The position numbers and the translations under genes were made by a program. A DNA stretch of 64,000 bases from UBA1926 sp036732005 (GTDB lineage Bacteria > Planctomycetota > Phycisphaerae > Phycisphaerales > UBA1924), in contig DAINDF010000014.1 in NCBI GenBank assembly GCA_036732005.1, positions 17,241-81,240 of the forward strand, written 5' to 3'. Below the pieces are notes generated by a model. That model was not told the DNA's origin, did not search any database, and saw only the letters and a list, made by a program, of their open reading frames with translations. Each line of letters starts with the position of its first letter. The stretch's first letter is position 1. This document shows positions 16,759-25,200 of the stretch, piece by piece.

Positions 16759-19092
16759 ATGCTGAGAGGTCGATTTGTCGCGCTGGGCCTCGCGGGCGGG
16801 GTTTCCGCCGCGCTCGCCGCGTCGCACGATGGAACGGTCGAGTGGGACGGCCTGAGCCATGTCGGCTGGCAGGACCGCACGCCGCGCGTGCCGAGGGACG
16901 GCGAGGCCTTCGCCGTGCGGTTCCAGGCGTTCCGGGGCGACCTGACCGGGGCGCGGGTGCTCTGGACCGGGGGCGGGTCGGCCGAGGCGGCGTTCGTGGG
17001 CGAGCGCGGGGCGTATGACCTCTGGGAGGCGACGATCCCGGCGACGGGGCTGGGGGCGTTCTCGTATGTCATCGAGGCGCGGGACGGGGCGGACGCGGAC
17101 TACCTCGGGCCGGGCGGCGTGAGCGACGCCCCCCCGGCGGATGGGTTCGGGATCGACTTCGCGACGCTGGCGCACGCGCCGCTCGGCGCGACGCCGGTCG
17201 CGGGCGGCACGGTGTTCAAGGTCTGGGCGCCCTCGCGGACGAGCTGCGATGTCCGCGGCGAGTTCAACAACTGGGCGACGGGGACGCGGCTGACAAAGTC
17301 GGGCGAGTATTTCGTCGGGTTCGTGCCGGGGGCCGACGCGGGGGAGATGTTCAAGTACTTCTTCAACGGCAACATCTGGAAGCCCGATGCGCGGGCGCTC
17401 GAACTGGTGCCGACCGACAACTACAACACGCGGATCGTCTCGCCCGGGGCGTTCGCCTGGCAGCACGCGGCTTTCACCCCGGCGCCGCGCGAGCAGATGG
17501 TGGTCTACCAGCTGCATGTGGGCTCGTTCGCAGGGCGGAACGACCCGGCCGGGCCCGCGCCCACGCCGAGCCGGTATGTCGATGTCGCCGCCCGCGTGCA
17601 GCACCTGGCGGACCTGGGCGTGAACGCGGTGATGCTCAACCCGACCAACGAGTTCCCCGGCGCGCTGAGCGGGGGGTACAACCCGATCTCGGCCTGGGCG
17701 ATGGACCGCGACCTGGGGACAACGGCGGAGTTCCAGCAGATGGTCGACGCGCTGCACGGCGCCGGGATCGCGGTGATCCTCGACATCGTCTGGAACCACT
17801 TCGCGAGCAACGAGAACTACCACTGGAACTACGACGGCTCGCAGATCTACTTCGACAGCCCGGCCGTCGACACGCCCTGGGGCTCGCAGCACGACTACGA
17901 CGAGCCCGAGGTGCGGGCCTACTTCGTCGACGCGGTGCACCACCTGCTGGGCGATCTCCGCCTGGACGGGTTCCGCATGGACGCGGTGATGTACATGGTG
18001 GACGGGGGCCTGACGCCCCAGTGGGCGGGCGGGCAATCGATCGTGCGGCAGATGAACGACTGGATCGACCGGCGCTACGCGGGCGCGGTCTCGATCGCGG
18101 AGAAATACGACGACGACACCTGGACCGTCGGCCCGACCTCGTGGGGCATCGGCTTCGACGCCCAGTATCACAACCGCTTCAAGAACGAACTCCGCGGCGC
18201 GATCTTCACCGAGAACAGCGGGGGAAACCCCAATATGAGCGCCGTCGCCAGCGTGATCCAGGGCACGGGCGGCTCGACCGCCGACGCGGCGTTCAACTAC
18301 TTCGAACTCCACGACGACGCCTGGCCCCTCAACGGGCACGAGCGGTTCGTCCGCGTGGCCGACCCCGTGGCCCCGAGCAACAACGACAAGGCGCGTGGGC
18401 TCCAGACGGTCGCCAACAGCCTCGTGCTGACCGCGCGGGGCGTCCCCGCGATCCTCCAGGGCACCGAGTGGCTCGAGGACGACGGGTGGGAGGTGAACAA
18501 GCTCGACTGGAGCCTCAAGGCGACCAACGCCGGGGTCTTCGCCTTCTACCGCGACCTGATCGCGCGGCGCACGACCGAACGGGCCCTCTTCGCCAACAGC
18601 CCGATCCTCGTCTTCCATGTCAACGACGCGGCCGATGTGCTCGCGTTCGAGCGGTACGAGGTCGGGGGCAAGTCCTTCGTCGCGGTGGTCAACCTCTCGC
18701 CGAACGACGCCGGGTCGTATCTTCTGGGCATGCCGCGCCCGGGGGCCTGGCGCGTCGCGGTCAACAACGACGCGCCCGAGTACGACGGCGACGGGTTCGG
18801 CTCGACGGGCACGGTCCTGACCGAGCCCGTCGGTCGCGACGGGTTCGCCCAGCGCGCCACGCTGGCCATCCCGGGGTACGGGTTCCTGCTCCTCGAGCAC
18901 GACCCCGCCTCGCAGGGCTGCAACGCCGCCGACCTCGCCGAGCCTTTCGGCACGCTCGACCTGGGCGACCTGACCGCCTTCATCGCCGGGTTCGGGGCCC
19001 AGGCCCCGGGCTCGGACCTCGACGGGAACGGTGTGTGGGACCTCAACGATGTCGTGTCGTTCATCGCCGAGTTCGGCGCGGGGTGCCCCTGA
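16759..19092 (+). CDS. Secreted alpha-amylase family (GH13) enzyme with GC-type dockerin
   Basis: A 777-residue exported glycoside hydrolase. Signal peptide 1-21; a beta-sandwich region to about 140; a CBM48/E-set-like domain about 145-240 (VFKVWAPSRTSCDVRGEFNNW), which is typical of branching enzymes and isoamylases; then a GH13 barrel from about 247 (MVVYQLHVGSF). Catalytic residues are present: nucleophile Asp408 in DGFRMDAV, acid Glu448 in SIAEKYDD and transition-state Asp519 in ELHDD. Architecture is closest to 1,4-alpha-glucan branching enzyme, but a secreted form with a dockerin suggests extracellular alpha-glucan handling. The dockerin (about 719-777) has CNAAD...GAGCP ends. ATG with GGGGAGG upstream was chosen because it starts the signal peptide. 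Confidence 0.9.
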   Translation: MLRGRFVALGLAGGVSAALAASHDGTVEWDGLSHVGWQDRTPRVPRDGEAFAVRFQAFRGDLTGARVLWTGGGSAEAAFVGERGAYDLWEATIPATGLGAFSYVIEARDGADADYLGPGGVSDAPPADGFGIDFATLAHAPLGATPVAGGTVFKVWAPSRTSCDVRGEFNNWATGTRLTKSGEYFVGFVPGADAGEMFKYFFNGNIWKPDARALELVPTDNYNTRIVSPGAFAWQHAAFTPAPREQMVVYQLHVGSFAGRNDPAGPAPTPSRYVDVAARVQHLADLGVNAVMLNPTNEFPGALSGGYNPISAWAMDRDLGTTAEFQQMVDALHGAGIAVILDIVWNHFASNENYHWNYDGSQIYFDSPAVDTPWGSQHDYDEPEVRAYFVDAVHHLLGDLRLDGFRMDAVMYMVDGGLTPQWAGGQSIVRQMNDWIDRRYAGAVSIAEKYDDDTWTVGPTSWGIGFDAQYHNRFKNELRGAIFTENSGGNPNMSAVASVIQGTGGSTADAAFNYFELHDDAWPLNGHERFVRVADPVAPSNNDKARGLQTVANSLVLTARGVPAILQGTEWLEDDGWEVNKLDWSLKATNAGVFAFYRDLIARRTTERALFANSPILVFHVNDAADVLAFERYEVGGKSFVAVVNLSPNDAGSYLLGMPRPGAWRVAVNNDAPEYDGDGFGSTGTVLTEPVGRDGFAQRATLAIPGYGFLLLEHDPASQGCNAADLAEPFGTLDLGDLTAFIAGFGAQAPGSDLDGNGVWDLNDVVSFIAEFGAGCP

Positions 19093-19117
19093 CCCCCCCC
19101 CGGGGGGAACACGGGGC

Positions 19118-19146
19118 TTGGGCCCGGCCGCCGCGTTCGGTAGACT
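19118..19146 (+). promoter_or_regulatory. Predicted sigma70-type promoter for the propeller gene
   Basis: TTGGGC (19118-19123), a 17-base spacer and TAGACT (19141-19146) lie about 90 bases before the start at 19234. The TAGRCT hexamer recurs upstream of other genes in this window. Confidence 0.4.
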
Positions 19147-19233
19147 GATCCCACGGGGCCGACGGAGGACCGGCCTCCGACGCACCCGCGCCCGGGCCCG
19201 ATCGGGCCCGCCGTCGCCTCGAGAGGGATCATC

Positions 19234-21762
19234 ATGCCATCCACCGCCGCCTTCGTTCTCGCTGTCGTGTCCGGCTCGGCCGGCGCGATCGACTGGACCC
19301 ACCCCGACGGCGACCCGGCGCGGCACGCCCAGGTCATGCCCGCCTCGCGCGCGGCGGCGTGGCCCGTCGAACTCGGCCCGCCGGGCCCGGTGGGGTTCGG
19401 GGCCCGGGGGCCCGCCCCGGCCGCGGGCTTCGTCTTCACCGGCAGCGATCCGGAGGGGGACGCGCCCTCCGATATCGCCTTCACGCCGGACGGGCAGACG
19501 ATCGTCATCGCCCACCGCGAGAGCGGGAACCTCATCCTGTGGGAAGCGGACACGCGCGCCTTCGCGGGCGAGGTCGCCGTCACCGGCGCGCCGCAGGCGC
19601 TGGCGATCACGCCCGACGGGCAGCGGGCCGTCGTGACCGGCATCAACACGCAGACGGTCTCGATTGTCAACCTCGCCTCGCTCACCGAGACCGCGATCAT
19701 CCCGGTCGGCAATGTCCCCGCCTCCGCGTCGATCAGCCCGGACGGCGCGAGGGCGGCGGTACACTGCGCCTTCGACGGCGCGACGCACATCATCAACCTC
19801 GCCTCGGGGTCCGTGGAGCGGGTCATCGGGGGCGTTGACACCTGGAGCAGGCTCTCGTTCTCCATCGAGGCGCCGGCGGTCAATGTGCAGTACGGCGGGC
19901 CCGAGTTCATCGACAACACCCGGCTCATCAATGTCGACCTCGGCGCCGACGAGGTCCAGTTCATCAACGCCGCGACCGGCGCGGTCAACCGCCTCCCGGT
20001 CGCCGACAGCCCCTTCGGCCTGGCGATCTCCGCGGACGGGTCGACCGCGGTGATCACGCACTCCGGCTCGTCGCGGACGATCACCGTCATCGACCTCGCC
20101 GCGGAGACCGTCTCCGACACGCTGTCGACGAGCTTCGACCTCTGGGGCCCGGTCGCGGTGAACACCGACGGCACGCGGGCCGCGGTCGCCGTCCAGAACG
20201 CCGCACGGGTGATCGACCTGACCACCGGCGCCCCGGTCGGGTTCCAGGCCGACACCGCCAGCCTCAACGACATGAAGGCGACCTTTGACGGACAGTTCGC
20301 CGTCGGCATCGGGTTCCGCGGGCCGGTGCTCTCGTTCGCCACGGGCGCGATGGTGGCGCAGACGAACAACGCCGTCTCGACGGACATCGGCGCCGTCTCC
20401 CCCACCGATTTCCGCGCCGCGATGTGCTCGACCACCTTCGGCGACGACCTCGTGGTGGTCTCGACCAACGGCGCCTCGGGCGCCCTCGAGTCGTTCCAGC
20501 TCTCAGGCCCGCTCGCCGAGGGCGACCGCTGCCGGACCGCGGCCATCTCCGCCGACGGGTCCGTCGCGGTCGGCGTCTCGATCTTCTCCGACACCGCGAC
20601 GATCATCGATGTCGCCTCGGGCTCGCTCACCGGGTTCGCCCCCGTCGGGCAGCGCCCCAGCGGCGTGGCGATCACGCCCGACGGCGCCAGGGCCGTCGTC
20701 GCCAACCTCGATTCAGCCTTCGTCAGCGTCGTCGACCTCGCCTCCGCGACCACGACCAACATCAACATCTCCACCCGGGGCTCCCAGGTCGAGATCAGCC
20801 CCGACGGGCGAGACGCCTACATCCCCGTCGTCGCGAACGGGGACGGCGTCTGGCGCATCAACCTCGACACCCTCGCCGTGGACGGCGCCAAACTCCTCAC
20901 CGGCAACATGGGCGGCGTGGGCTACTCCTACAGCCAGTCCAGCGGCATCGACCTGAGCCCCGACGGCACGCGCCTCGCCGTCGCCGGCTCGTTCGACAAT
21001 GTCGTGACCCTCATCGACACCGTCTCGTGGACCGTCGACCGCACCATCGCCGTGGGGAGCTTCCCGACGGTCGTGGCCTTCAACGCCAACGGCACCCGCC
21101 TCTTCGCGAGCAACCGCAACGACGACACCGTCTCGATCATCGACATGACCCTCCCCGCGCCCGCCGTCACCGGCACGGTCAATGTCGGCGACCAGCCCTG
21201 GCACCTCGTGCCCGATCCCGACGGCATGCACCTCTATGTCAACGCCTGGGGCGCCTCGCGCATCGACAAGGTCAACCTCACCTTCCCCGTGCTCGTGGAC
21301 ACACAGGCCCTGCCCGACCTCGCGACGGGCCTCGCGCTCGACGCCGAAGAGGGGCTGCTCTACGCCGCGAGCGGGAACTCCGCCACGACCCTCGGGGGCG
21401 AGCTCGGCTACAGCAGGAGCGAAGACGGGCGCCTCACCGCGCTCGACACCGCCTCCCTGAGCCCCGCCGGCACGATCGAACTCGGCTTCGCCCCCGCGGG
21501 GCTCGAGTTCGACGCGGCGCGCCGCAACGCCATCGCCCCCTGCCCCACCGCGGACGGGGCCGTGCTCGTGCGTTTCGACGGGCCCTGCAACGCCGCCGAC
21601 CTCGCCGAGCCCTTCGGCACGCTCGACCTCGCCGATATCTCCGCGTTCATCGTCGCGTTCACCGGCAACGACCCGGCCGCGGACCTCGCCCCGCCGTTCG
21701 GCACCTTCGACCTCGCCGATCTTCAGGCGTTCATCGTCGCGTTCACCGGCGGGTGCCCGTGA
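19234..21762 (+). CDS. Secreted YVTN/NHL-type beta-propeller protein with GC-type dockerin
   Basis: An 842-residue exported protein. Signal peptide 1-18 (ending AGAI). The body is a series of about 40-residue repeats of the type SIxPDGxxAxVxxxxxxxVxVIDLAxxxxxxxIxVGxxPxxVAxxPDG, the YVTN beta-propeller signature, with around a dozen or more copies, enough for two propellers. The C-terminus (about 785-842) carries the dockerin-like pair DLAEPFGTLDLADISAFI and DLAPPFGTFDLADLQAFI, between Cys in CNAAD and GGCP. Likely a cell-surface or matrix binding protein; no enzyme motif seen. ATG is preceded by GAGAGGG. Confidence 0.88.
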   Translation: MPSTAAFVLAVVSGSAGAIDWTHPDGDPARHAQVMPASRAAAWPVELGPPGPVGFGARGPAPAAGFVFTGSDPEGDAPSDIAFTPDGQTIVIAHRESGNLILWEADTRAFAGEVAVTGAPQALAITPDGQRAVVTGINTQTVSIVNLASLTETAIIPVGNVPASASISPDGARAAVHCAFDGATHIINLASGSVERVIGGVDTWSRLSFSIEAPAVNVQYGGPEFIDNTRLINVDLGADEVQFINAATGAVNRLPVADSPFGLAISADGSTAVITHSGSSRTITVIDLAAETVSDTLSTSFDLWGPVAVNTDGTRAAVAVQNAARVIDLTTGAPVGFQADTASLNDMKATFDGQFAVGIGFRGPVLSFATGAMVAQTNNAVSTDIGAVSPTDFRAAMCSTTFGDDLVVVSTNGASGALESFQLSGPLAEGDRCRTAAISADGSVAVGVSIFSDTATIIDVASGSLTGFAPVGQRPSGVAITPDGARAVVANLDSAFVSVVDLASATTTNINISTRGSQVEISPDGRDAYIPVVANGDGVWRINLDTLAVDGAKLLTGNMGGVGYSYSQSSGIDLSPDGTRLAVAGSFDNVVTLIDTVSWTVDRTIAVGSFPTVVAFNANGTRLFASNRNDDTVSIIDMTLPAPAVTGTVNVGDQPWHLVPDPDGMHLYVNAWGASRIDKVNLTFPVLVDTQALPDLATGLALDAEEGLLYAASGNSATTLGGELGYSRSEDGRLTALDTASLSPAGTIELGFAPAGLEFDAARRNAIAPCPTADGAVLVRFDGPCNAADLAEPFGTLDLADISAFIVAFTGNDPAADLAPPFGTFDLADLQAFIVAFTGGCP

Positions 21763-21802
21763 CCCGGGTCTTGCCCCGCGCGACCAGAAATCCGGATCAG
21801 GA

Positions 21803-22264
21803 TCAGCCGACCCGCCCCTCGCCGCGGGGCGCGGCCCGAACGGCGCCGTCCTCGGGCTCATAGCGCCCGCCGGCCAGCCCGAACTCGCCGAGCAGGTCCG
21901 TGCGCGCATAGAGAAGCGTGCTCGAATCGCCCTCGACCGCGATCGTCGCCGAGAGCAGCGACGGGGCCTCGATATGCACCAGGCCCCGCGCCTCATCCCG
22001 GATCCAGCGGACCTGCGGCGCGCCCTCGCGCAGCGTCCGCGTCCCGCTCTCGCCCGTCTCCAGCAGCGCCTCGCCCTGCCAGGCGCCCCCCTCGACCTCG
22101 CGCACGCGCACCGCGAGATGAACGCTCCGCGATCGGGTCTCGAAGACCCGCCGGGCCGCCTCCGCCCCGACACGCCAGCGCACGACCGCCTCCCGCTGGA
22201 TCACGGGGCGCTCGCCGCCCTCGGCCTGACCGGACGCGTGACCGGAGGCGTGCGCGCGCGTCAT
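21803..22264 (-). CDS. Conserved-looking hypothetical protein coupled to a GbsR/MarR regulator
   Basis: A 153-residue soluble protein without signal peptide or membrane segment. It is rich in alternating beta strands (VIQREAVVRWRVGAEAARRVF, VHLAVRVREVEGGAWQGEALL, LVHIEAPSLLSATIAVEG). I recognise no family. The start overlaps the stop of the GbsR/MarR-type gene by four bases (ATGA), so it is almost surely co-translated and may be a ligand-binding or effector protein under the same palindromic operator. It is convergent with the propeller gene. Confidence 0.65.
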   Translation of the reverse strand: MTRAHASGHASGQAEGGERPVIQREAVVRWRVGAEAARRVFETRSRSVHLAVRVREVEGGAWQGEALLETGESGTRTLREGAPQVRWIRDEARGLVHIEAPSLLSATIAVEGDSSTLLYARTDLLGEFGLAGGRYEPEDGAVRAAPRGEGRVG

Positions 22265-22872
22265 GCCTTGTCCTTCCTCGCCCGGACGCGGGGCCTCCCG
22301 CGCACCGCGTGCTCGATCTTGTCCGGCACGCTCAGCAGCGTCGCCGCGAGGCGCAGCCCGGGCCCGCTGGGCCCGATGAACCGGTCCGCCAGGCCCGTCG
22401 CGGTCTCGAAAAAATCGATCATCGCGTCCAGCCGCCGATCGATGTCGCTCGCCGGCTTCTCGCCCTGCTCGCGGGTGTGATCGCGGATCTCGTGCAGCCC
22501 CGCCACCAGCGGGTCGATCTCCCGCTTCATCCGCTCGCGGACGATCGTGCGGAAGATCGCCCAGACATCCTGCTCGGCCTGGAAATACTCCTTGCGGTCC
22601 CCGCGGAGGTGGACGCGGGAGATGATCCCCCAGTCCAGCAGGGCACGCAGCGACATCGACGCGTTGCCCCGGCTGATCTCCAGCCTCGCCATGATGTCGT
22701 CCGTGCACAACGCCTCGCCCGTGATGTAGAGCAGCGCGTGCACCTCCGCCATCGTCCGGCTGATGCCCCAGACGCTGCCCATCCGCCCCCAGGCCTCGAT
22801 GAAGCGCTCGATGTCCTCCTCGCGGCGGAGGGCGTCGGGGTCGCCGGCGGCGGGCTTGCGGCGGGGGGCCAT
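22261..22872 (-). CDS. GbsR/MarR-family transcriptional regulator
   Basis: A 203-residue regulator. Residues about 18-95 form a winged helix: FIEAWGRMGSVWGISRTMAEVHALLYITGEALCTDDIMARLEISRGNASMSLRALLDWGII is the typical GbsR start, with the recognition helix in SRGNASMSLR. The C-terminal helices (EQDVWAIFRTIVRERMKREIDPL) form the dimer interface. GbsR proteins repress osmoprotectant genes in Bacillus, but homologues serve many roles, so the ligand here is unknown. A perfect 18-bp palindrome lies 43 bp upstream and probably gives autoregulation. It overlaps the downstream unknown gene by four bases. Confidence 0.85.
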   Translation of the reverse strand: MAPRRKPAAGDPDALRREEDIERFIEAWGRMGSVWGISRTMAEVHALLYITGEALCTDDIMARLEISRGNASMSLRALLDWGIISRVHLRGDRKEYFQAEQDVWAIFRTIVRERMKREIDPLVAGLHEIRDHTREQGEKPASDIDRRLDAMIDFFETATGLADRFIGPSGPGLRLAATLLSVPDKIEHAVRGRPRVRARKDKA

Positions 22873-22914
22873 CGCCCATCAGTATCGCCGCCGCCGGGCC
22901 CGAGTCCATACCGA

Positions 22915-22932
22915 TTTCAGAACATTCTGAAA
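22915..22932. promoter_or_regulatory. Perfect 18-bp palindrome, probable operator of the GbsR/MarR gene
   Basis: TTTCAGAA-CA-TTCTGAAA, a perfect 8-bp inverted repeat with 2-base spacer in an AT-rich patch 43 bp upstream of the regulator start. Size and symmetry fit a MarR/GbsR dimer site. Confidence 0.65.
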
Positions 22933-22974
22933 ATACGGGCGACCCCAACACCCCCCGGGGGCCCCCGCCACCCC

Positions 22975-23016
22975 CCAAAAATGAAGGCGGCGAGGAGCCG
23001 AAACTCACTCGCCGCC
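22975..23016 (-). terminator. Intrinsic terminator downstream of the UbiA gene
   Basis: On the minus strand a 9-bp perfect stem (23008-23016 with 22986-22994) is followed by TTCATTTTT. It lies about 110 bases past the stop of the prenyltransferase gene. Confidence 0.65.
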
Positions 23017-23035
23017 GTTCCGGGGGCACGCCTTT

Positions 23036-23066
23036 CCCCCGGCCGCGCCAACCGCGCGGCCGGGGG
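23036..23066. other. Perfect 13-bp hairpin in the gap after the UbiA gene
   Basis: CCCCCGGCCGCGC (23036-23048) pairs perfectly with 23054-23066 across a 5-base loop. No strong T run follows on either strand. With the terminator at 22975 it fills the 252-base gap between the regulator and the UbiA gene; an extra terminator or RNA 3' structure is possible. Confidence 0.5.
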
Positions 23067-23124
23067 TCTGTCTATTGAGATAATATCATCCGGTCTGCGG
23101 CAAGCAAGCCCCCCCGCCGCTGTA

Positions 23125-24042
23125 TCAGCCCAGAAACAGGTCCGCCACCCCCGCCAGCCCGAGCGTGACGCTGATCACCCCGTTCAGGGTAAAAAACGCC
23201 ATCTCCAGCCCCGCCTTGCCCCGCCTGGCCAGCACCGCGTGCTCGGCCACCAGCAGCACCCCGGTCAGCCCCACCGCCACGCCGAAGATCGCCCCCAGCC
23301 CGCTCACCCGCCACATGCCCAGCAGCAGGGCGAAACAGGCCAGGTGCAGGCCCCGGCTCACCCAGATCGCCCCCCCCGCCCCAAGCCGCGACGGGATGCT
23401 GTGCAGCCCCGCCCCTCGGTCGTGATCGAGGTCCTGCAGGGCGTAGATGACATCGAACCCCGCGACCCAGAGCAGGACCATCCCCGCCAGGAGCCACGCC
23501 CACGCCGCGCCGAGCGTCGCCGGGTCGACCGCCACGGCCGCGGCGATCGGGCTGATCGCCAGGGCCGCCCCGAGAAAGACATGGCAGAGCGCGGTGAATC
23601 GCTTGGTGAACGAGTAGAGGGCGATCCACCCCAGCACCGGCAAGGCCCCACCGGCCGGCCACCAGTTGCCGTAGAGCACGCCGAAGAGCAGGCAGGCCCC
23701 GCAGAACCCGACGCCGCTGACGCCCAGGAAGACAGCCCCGTCGCGGGCCGAGAGCACGCCCGCGGCGAACGCCCGGCGGGCCGTCCTGGGGTTCTCGGCG
23801 TCGAGCCGCCGGTCGGCGAGCCGGTTGACCAGCATCGCCCAGGTGCGGGCGAAGACCATGCAGACGAGGATCAGCCCGAGTTGCCCCGCGAAACGACGCC
23901 ACCCGATCGGCTCGCCCGCCGCCAGGAACGCCGCCAGCAGCGCGAACGGCAACGCGAACACGGAATGGGCAAGTTTGATATCCCCCGCGGCGATCGCGGC
24001 CTTGCCCAGCAGCCCGGGAGCAACGGTCTCGGCGGATTCCAT
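23125..24042 (-). CDS. UbiA-type polyprenyltransferase, probably MqnP (menaquinone via futalosine)
   Basis: A 305-residue integral membrane prenyltransferase with about eight hydrophobic segments. The two Asp-rich sites are NRLADRRLDAENPRTARR (73-90) and ALQDLDHDRGAGLHSIPSRLG near 200-220. The opening DIKLAHSVFALPFALLAAF and NPRTARR are typical of the UbiA-like group assigned to MqnP or 4-hydroxybenzoate octaprenyltransferase. Planctomycetes mostly make menaquinone by the futalosine route, so MqnP is the more likely role, but no other mqn gene is here. ATG 24042 is chosen over an in-frame GTG at 24078; neither has a clear ribosome site. Divergent from the ferredoxin. Confidence 0.85.
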   Translation of the reverse strand: MESAETVAPGLLGKAAIAAGDIKLAHSVFALPFALLAAFLAAGEPIGWRRFAGQLGLILVCMVFARTWAMLVNRLADRRLDAENPRTARRAFAAGVLSARDGAVFLGVSGVGFCGACLLFGVLYGNWWPAGGALPVLGWIALYSFTKRFTALCHVFLGAALAISPIAAAVAVDPATLGAAWAWLLAGMVLLWVAGFDVIYALQDLDHDRGAGLHSIPSRLGAGGAIWVSRGLHLACFALLLGMWRVSGLGAIFGVAVGLTGVLLVAEHAVLARRGKAGLEMAFFTLNGVISVTLGLAGVADLFLG

Positions 24043-24167
24043 GCGGGGCAAGCCTAGGGCGGGGCCCGGAGCGGTCACGCCGGCGGTTGCGCGGGCAATA
24101 ATGGAACTGACCGCCTCAGGTCGGCCCCGATGTGGGATGCGGGCCGATCGAGTTCGAAGGACCTTCC

Positions 24168-24431
24168 ATGACGCACATCATCGCCGAGCCGTGCATCGGG
24201 ACCAAGGACACCGCCTGCGTGGATGTCTGCCCGGTGGACTGCATCCACCCGACCAAGGACGAGCCGGAGTACGAGACTTCGGAGATGCTCTACATCGACC
24301 CGGACACCTGCATCGACTGCGGCCTGTGCGTGGACGAATGCCCGGTGAGCGCGATCTTCCAGGACGAGGACCTGCCCGCGGAATGGTCGAAGTATGTGCA
24401 GGTCAACATCGACTACTACAAGAAGACCTGA
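24168..24431 (+). CDS. Ferredoxin of the 7Fe/8Fe type
   Basis: An 87-residue electron carrier. Cys ligands lie in CIGTKDTACVDVCPVDC (Cys9, 17, 21, 25) and CIDCGLCVDECP (Cys48, 51, 54, 58). The 7-residue gap after Cys9 is the signature of the FdI type, in which the first cluster is often 3Fe-4S and the second 4Fe-4S. Sequence resembles the soluble ferredoxins of Thermus and actinobacteria. ATG is preceded by GAAGGA. The following DNA-repair-like gene starts 6 bases after the stop, so the two are probably co-transcribed. Confidence 0.93.
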   Translation: MTHIIAEPCIGTKDTACVDVCPVDCIHPTKDEPEYETSEMLYIDPDTCIDCGLCVDECPVSAIFQDEDLPAEWSKYVQVNIDYYKKT

Positions 24432-24437
24432 CCCGCC

Positions 24438-25193
24438 GTGCCGCCGAGACGGGTTTCCGATCTGAGCCCGCAGACCGTCCGCGACCTCAGCGAGGGCCGG
24501 CGTGAATCCCGCGACCTCGTCGAGGCGATGGCCGTCGATCTCGCCGCCCTCTTCACCGGCGCGATCCCGGACGCGCCGACGCCGCTCCGACGCCGCGTCC
24601 GCGACGCCGCCACGCTTCCCTACCCCAAGCGCATGCGGGCGGCCGCCGACGCGGCCTTCGACCATCTCGGCGAAGGCGGCGTCAATCGCCTCGCCGCCCA
24701 CGCCTCCGACACCGTCCGCGGCTGGGCCTGCCTGATCGTCGCCCGTGTGCCCGGCTGGTCGCTCCCGCGCCGCCTCGACGCGGTCCGCCCCCTCGCCGAT
24801 GACACCCACTTCGGCGTTCGTGAGTGGGCCTGGTCCGGCGTGCGTGACGCGATCGCGGGCGACCCCGACCACGCGATCCGCCTGCTCACACCCTGGGCCG
24901 GCGAGACGAGCGCCAACCTCCGCCGCTTCGCGACCGAGGCGACGCGCCCGCGGGGCGTCTGGGCCCGGCACATCCCGCTCCTCAAGGCCGAGCCCGAGCG
25001 CGCCGAGGCGTTGCTCGAGCCCCTGCGTGCCGACCCCTCGGGCTATGTGCAGGACAGCGTGGCGAACTGGATCAACGACGCCGCCAAGACCCGCCCGGAC
25101 TGGGCCATCGCCCTGTGCGAACGCTGGCGCCGCCAGAGCCCGGGGGAGGCGACCGACCGCATCCGCCGCCGCGCGCTCCGCTCGCTGGGGTGA
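24438..25193 (+). CDS. AlkC/AlkD-like DNA alkylation repair protein (HEAT-repeat)
   Basis: A 251-residue all-helical protein that resembles the AlkC/AlkD 3-methyladenine DNA glycosylase superfamily. The region DTHFGVREWAWSGVRDAI, then LRRFATEATRPRGVWARHI and YVQDSVANWINDAAKTRPDW (about residues 115-230) are the conserved helical blocks I recall from AlkC-like proteins. Such enzymes remove cationic alkyl bases without base flipping. GTG start, 6 bases after the ferredoxin stop. Convergent with the unknown gene at 25201. Glycosylase activity is inferred from family only. Confidence 0.8.
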   Translation: MPPRRVSDLSPQTVRDLSEGRRESRDLVEAMAVDLAALFTGAIPDAPTPLRRRVRDAATLPYPKRMRAAADAAFDHLGEGGVNRLAAHASDTVRGWACLIVARVPGWSLPRRLDAVRPLADDTHFGVREWAWSGVRDAIAGDPDHAIRLLTPWAGETSANLRRFATEATRPRGVWARHIPLLKAEPERAEALLEPLRADPSGYVQDSVANWINDAAKTRPDWAIALCERWRRQSPGEATDRIRRRALRSLG

Positions 25194-25200
25194 GCCCCGC

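Noticed and set aside
16648..20774. Two long minus-strand open frames over the amylase and propeller genes
   Set aside because: No motif, Arg/Val/Asp-rich; the plus-strand genes have signal peptides, catalytic residues and dockerin tails.
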